In this document: piece by piece, positions 4,175 to 6,356 of the stretch
How the letters are laid out: each line of letters begins with the position of its first letter
How positions within the stretch are numbered: position 1 is the stretch's first letter
Source of the DNA: JAWXCF01 sp034440515
GTDB taxonomy: Bacteria > Bacteroidota > Bacteroidia > CAILMK01
NCBI GenBank assembly: GCA_034440515.1
Contig: JAWXCF010000014.1
Location: 1 to 6,356 of the forward strand
Direction of reading: 5' to 3'
Length of the DNA: 6,356 bases
Made by a program: the position numbers and the translations under genes
Notes under the pieces: generated by a model
The model's input: the letters and a program-made list of their open reading frames with translations, nothing else
Database searches by the model: none
What the model was told of the DNA's origin: nothing

Positions 4175-5874
4175 TGTCGATTCCTTTAACAATAGCTGGT
4201 ATAACATATAACTACCCAACTACTTCTTCAGAAGGTTGGGGACCAGATGCAACAAATTGGGCATCTGCTATAACTCAAAATACCCTCAAAAAAACCGGAG
4301 GATTGTTTACTTTAACTGCCGATGTTGATTTTGGTGCAGTTTATGGTATTAAATCACTTTATTATAAAACTAGATCAAGTAATATATCTAGTGCAGGTCA
4401 AATAAGATTAGCTAATACTGATCTTATTTCATTTAGAAATTCAACTAATTCTGGTAACTTAGCATTTGGCGCAGGGTCTATTGATGCAGTTCCATCATGG
4501 AATAGCATAGATTTAGTTAATTTAAGCACAGCTCAAACTATTTCAAATAAAACTTTTACAGGGTCTACCTTTACAGGTGGAACTTTTAATAGTCCAACTA
4601 TTAACACCCCCACAGTAAATGGCGGTACATTTAGTTCACCAAGTATATCAAATGGTACTTTCAGTGGAACAAGTAGTTTTACTAATTTAAGTATTACAGG
4701 TAATACAACAATAGGTGATAACCCTGCTGATACATTAACAATAAATGCCACAACTAGCTTTCTAGCTCAATCATTATTCCCAAATGGAACATTAGGTGCG
4801 CCTTCTATAGCATTTACAAGTGAACCAAGCCTTGGTATATATAGAGGGGGCAGTAATTTATTAAGTGTTGCAGTAGCTGGAGCAAATGTTTGGAATTTTT
4901 CTGCTACATACAATGAATCTATATTACCTCTTAGATTAGTTAATGGCACCGCCGCGTTACCTGCATTATCATTTAGATCAGATTCTACAACTGGTATATA
5001 TCTATCTGGCGGTACAGGAATTGGTTTCTCAATAAGTACAACTCAAGTTGGTGATATATCTTCAGCAGGTGCATGGACGTTTGGTGCCACAGCCGGTACA
5101 GCAATACATACTGCAAATGGTTATTTTACACCTACTATAGCTTTTAGAGCACCAAATGGTTCAGCATCAGTTCCATCATATTCATTTACAAATCAAACCG
5201 ACCAAGGGATGTATCTTAATAGTAATACAGATCTTACCTTTAACTTTGCTGGAACAGATAATAAATTATCTGGAAATACAGCAACATCTGCTATTTTAGA
5301 GTTACAATTAAGGGCCTCTTCTGGAAGAGGTCCATATTTTTCAATAGTTGAAAATGCCGTTGCTAATCGATGGGCAATAGGTTCAGACGCAGGTAGCGCA
5401 ACACTTAACTTTCGACAAGCTACCCCAACTGGAACTGTAACTGGAAGTGTTAATTCTAACGGACTTTGGACACTTGGTGCATCAGGTGGATCTCAAACTC
5501 ATCAAATAAATTCTAATGCAATTGCGTATGTAAGTTCTGCATCATTAACTAGAACTGAAGATTCTTGTACACAAAGTGCATTAACTGATAATACAACCGA
5601 TGGCATTGTTTTTTCATATACAGCGGCTTCAAATAATTCAATAATCGTTGAATACGGTATAAAACGTGGAAGCAATTATGAAACTGGATCTGTATTAATG
5701 GTAACAGACGGAACTACAGTACAAATGACCTCATTCGGTACGGTAGATATCGGAGACGTAGGTACTACATTAAATGCCAATATAAATAGCGGAAATATAA
5801 GACTTTTATATACCACTACAAGTACAGGCACATCAGGAACTATTAGATATAACGTAAGACGATGGGCGTTATAA
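4174..5874 (+). CDS. Tail fibre-like structural protein (566 residues)
   Basis: The start is ATG 4174, with AGGAG at 4162-4166 seven bases upstream. The frame extends back to a GTG at 4123, but that has no ribosome site and would overlap the paralogue. The first 51 residues match the preceding small protein and probably form an attachment or folding module. Near residue 117 comes LSTAQTISNKTFTG, a motif common in phage tail fibres. Residues about 127-170 are short GGTF/SPTI/NGTF repeats suggesting a beta-helical shaft. Three longer repeats of the type P-S-x-x-F...GIY...F start near residues 210, 263 and 334 (PSIAF..GIYRGG, PALSF..GIYLSGG, PSYSF..GMYLNSN). The C-terminal 110 or so residues (from LTRTEDSCTQ) are Thr/Ser/Asn-rich beta sequence without repeats, likely the receptor-binding tip. 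I know of no exact family; the role is inferred from composition, repeats and position. Confidence 0.8.
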   Translation: MSIPLTIAGITYNYPTTSSEGWGPDATNWASAITQNTLKKTGGLFTLTADVDFGAVYGIKSLYYKTRSSNISSAGQIRLANTDLISFRNSTNSGNLAFGAGSIDAVPSWNSIDLVNLSTAQTISNKTFTGSTFTGGTFNSPTINTPTVNGGTFSSPSISNGTFSGTSSFTNLSITGNTTIGDNPADTLTINATTSFLAQSLFPNGTLGAPSIAFTSEPSLGIYRGGSNLLSVAVAGANVWNFSATYNESILPLRLVNGTAALPALSFRSDSTTGIYLSGGTGIGFSISTTQVGDISSAGAWTFGATAGTAIHTANGYFTPTIAFRAPNGSASVPSYSFTNQTDQGMYLNSNTDLTFNFAGTDNKLSGNTATSAILELQLRASSGRGPYFSIVENAVANRWAIGSDAGSATLNFRQATPTGTVTGSVNSNGLWTLGASGGSQTHQINSNAIAYVSSASLTRTEDSCTQSALTDNTTDGIVFSYTAASNNSIIVEYGIKRGSNYETGSVLMVTDGTTVQMTSFGTVDIGDVGTTLNANINSGNIRLLYTTTSTGTSGTIRYNVRRWAL

Positions 5875-5875
5875 T

Positions 5876-5965
5876 ATGGAAAATTTATATAACGTTGAAT
5901 TAAGCTACACCACAGGTGCAGGTACATTCAACATGGATGCAGATATTAAACGATTTAGAAGCTAA
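5876..5965 (+). CDS. Small 29-residue protein after the fibre gene, unknown function
   Basis: ATG one base after the fibre stop (TAATATG), ending at TAA 5963-5965, 12 bases before the terminator. It begins MENLYNVELSYTTGAG and ends IKRFRS. The ribosome site is weak (GGGCG at about 5864-5868), so translation would rely on coupling to the fibre gene. No motif is recognised. Its place between the fibre stop and the terminator makes it a plausible last gene of the transcript, but it could also be a chance frame or a remnant. Confidence 0.4.
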   Translation: MENLYNVELSYTTGAGTFNMDADIKRFRS

Positions 5966-5977
5966 TAAGTAGCTTAT

Positions 5978-6009
5978 AGGGTCCACTTTAATTAGTGGGC
6001 CCTCTTTTT
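5978..6009 (+). terminator. Intrinsic terminator after the fibre transcript
   Basis: A 10-bp stem pairs 5978-5987 with 5994-6003 (one G-U pair) around a 6-nt loop TTAATT, then C and TTTTT at 6005-6009. Strong and well placed between two fibre genes. Confidence 0.9.
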
Positions 6010-6030
6010 CTTTAATGATTGTTTGGATTT

Positions 6031-6037
6031 AAAGGAG
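6031..6037 (+). promoter_or_regulatory. Ribosome binding site fixing a TTG start
   Basis: AAAGGAG lies six bases before TTG 6044. No ATG or GTG in this frame is better placed, so this site decides the start of the last gene. Confidence 0.8.
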
Positions 6038-6043
6038 TCTAAC

Positions 6044-6356
6044 TTGTCACTTAATTTTTTTCGTATTTCAAAAGGTGTTAATCTTGTTCCACAAGCAAGT
6101 GCACCAAGTTCACCAGTAAATGGTGATTTTTACTATGATAGCACATTATTGAATTTTAGATTTTATGTAAATGGATCATGGACTATATTTCCACTCACAA
6201 ATGATATCGTAGTTGGTCCAGTCAGTTCAACAGATAACGCTATTGCTAGATTCGATTTAACAACTGGTAAGCTCATTCAAAATTCTGTAGTAACTGTCGA
6301 TGACACTGGAATATTAGCAGGTGCTAGTATTTCTGCTTCTAGTAATACTTTAACTA
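6044..6356 (+). CDS. Tail fibre-like protein, N-terminal part (runs off the window)
   Basis: Starts at TTG with a strong ribosome site and stays open for 104 codons to the window edge. It reads (M)SLNFFRISKGVNLVPQ, then SPVNGDFYYDSTLLNFRFYVNG and GPVSSTDNAIARFDLTTGKL followed by IQNSVVTVDDTGIL. The S-T-D-N-A-I-A-R-F-D-x-T-T-G-K-x-I-Q-N-S segment is a motif I recognise from tail-fibre and other adhesin-like proteins of tailed phages. It is not a paralogue of the 566-residue protein at its N-terminus. It follows a terminator, and no clear promoter is visible between 6010 and 6030, so it may depend on read-through or on a promoter I cannot see. Confidence 0.8.
   Translation, partial: MSLNFFRISKGVNLVPQASAPSSPVNGDFYYDSTLLNFRFYVNGSWTIFPLTNDIVVGPVSSTDNAIARFDLTTGKLIQNSVVTVDDTGILAGASISASSNTLT

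Noticed and set aside
1428..5927. Reverse-strand open frames opposite the capsid, endonuclease and fibre genes
   Set aside because: They are shadows of strongly supported + strand genes, with no ribosome sites or recognisable domains.

Overview
The window is a piece of a tailed-phage genome (Caudoviricetes). It is AT-rich, every supported gene is on the + strand, and it runs from a major capsid gene into tail-fibre genes. The host cannot be named from the sequence. Start codons (ATG, GTG, TTG), purine-rich ribosome binding sites, intrinsic terminators and one near-consensus sigma70-type promoter all point to a bacterial host.

Positions 1-2667 hold one gene, the major capsid protein, broken into pieces. 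Its 5' end lies outside the window. Three intervening sequences interrupt the visible part: the 3' end of an intron (1-210), a second ORF-less intron (about 306-641), and a third intron (656-1547) that carries an HNH homing endonuclease. The visible exons are about 211-305, a 14-nt micro-exon at 642-655, and 1548-2667. Joined, they read through one frame across the conserved capsid segment (...KEIGRK / YHQPV / QLSHEQGVTYAA...). The third intron has a complete group I core that can be drawn by eye (P1 to P9.2 plus P10), with its endonuclease frame inside the P6 loop and running into P7, P3 and P8. The second intron has no group I core that I can find. Several of its elements look like group II domain I, but no domain V is visible, so its class is open.

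Positions 2668-3886 are intergenic. They hold a strong terminator for the capsid transcript, then a free-standing GIY-YIG endonuclease with its own promoter placed so that the message would begin at or next to the ATG. After it comes a 20-nt copy of the 3' half of the capsid terminator. This looks like the footprint of an endonuclease gene inserted into the capsid-to-tail junction.

Positions 3887-6356 are the tail-fibre region: a 23-codon frame, a 51-codon frame that is an N-terminal-only paralogue of the next gene, a 566-residue fibre-like protein, a 29-codon frame, a terminator, and the first 104 codons of another fibre-like protein that leaves the window.
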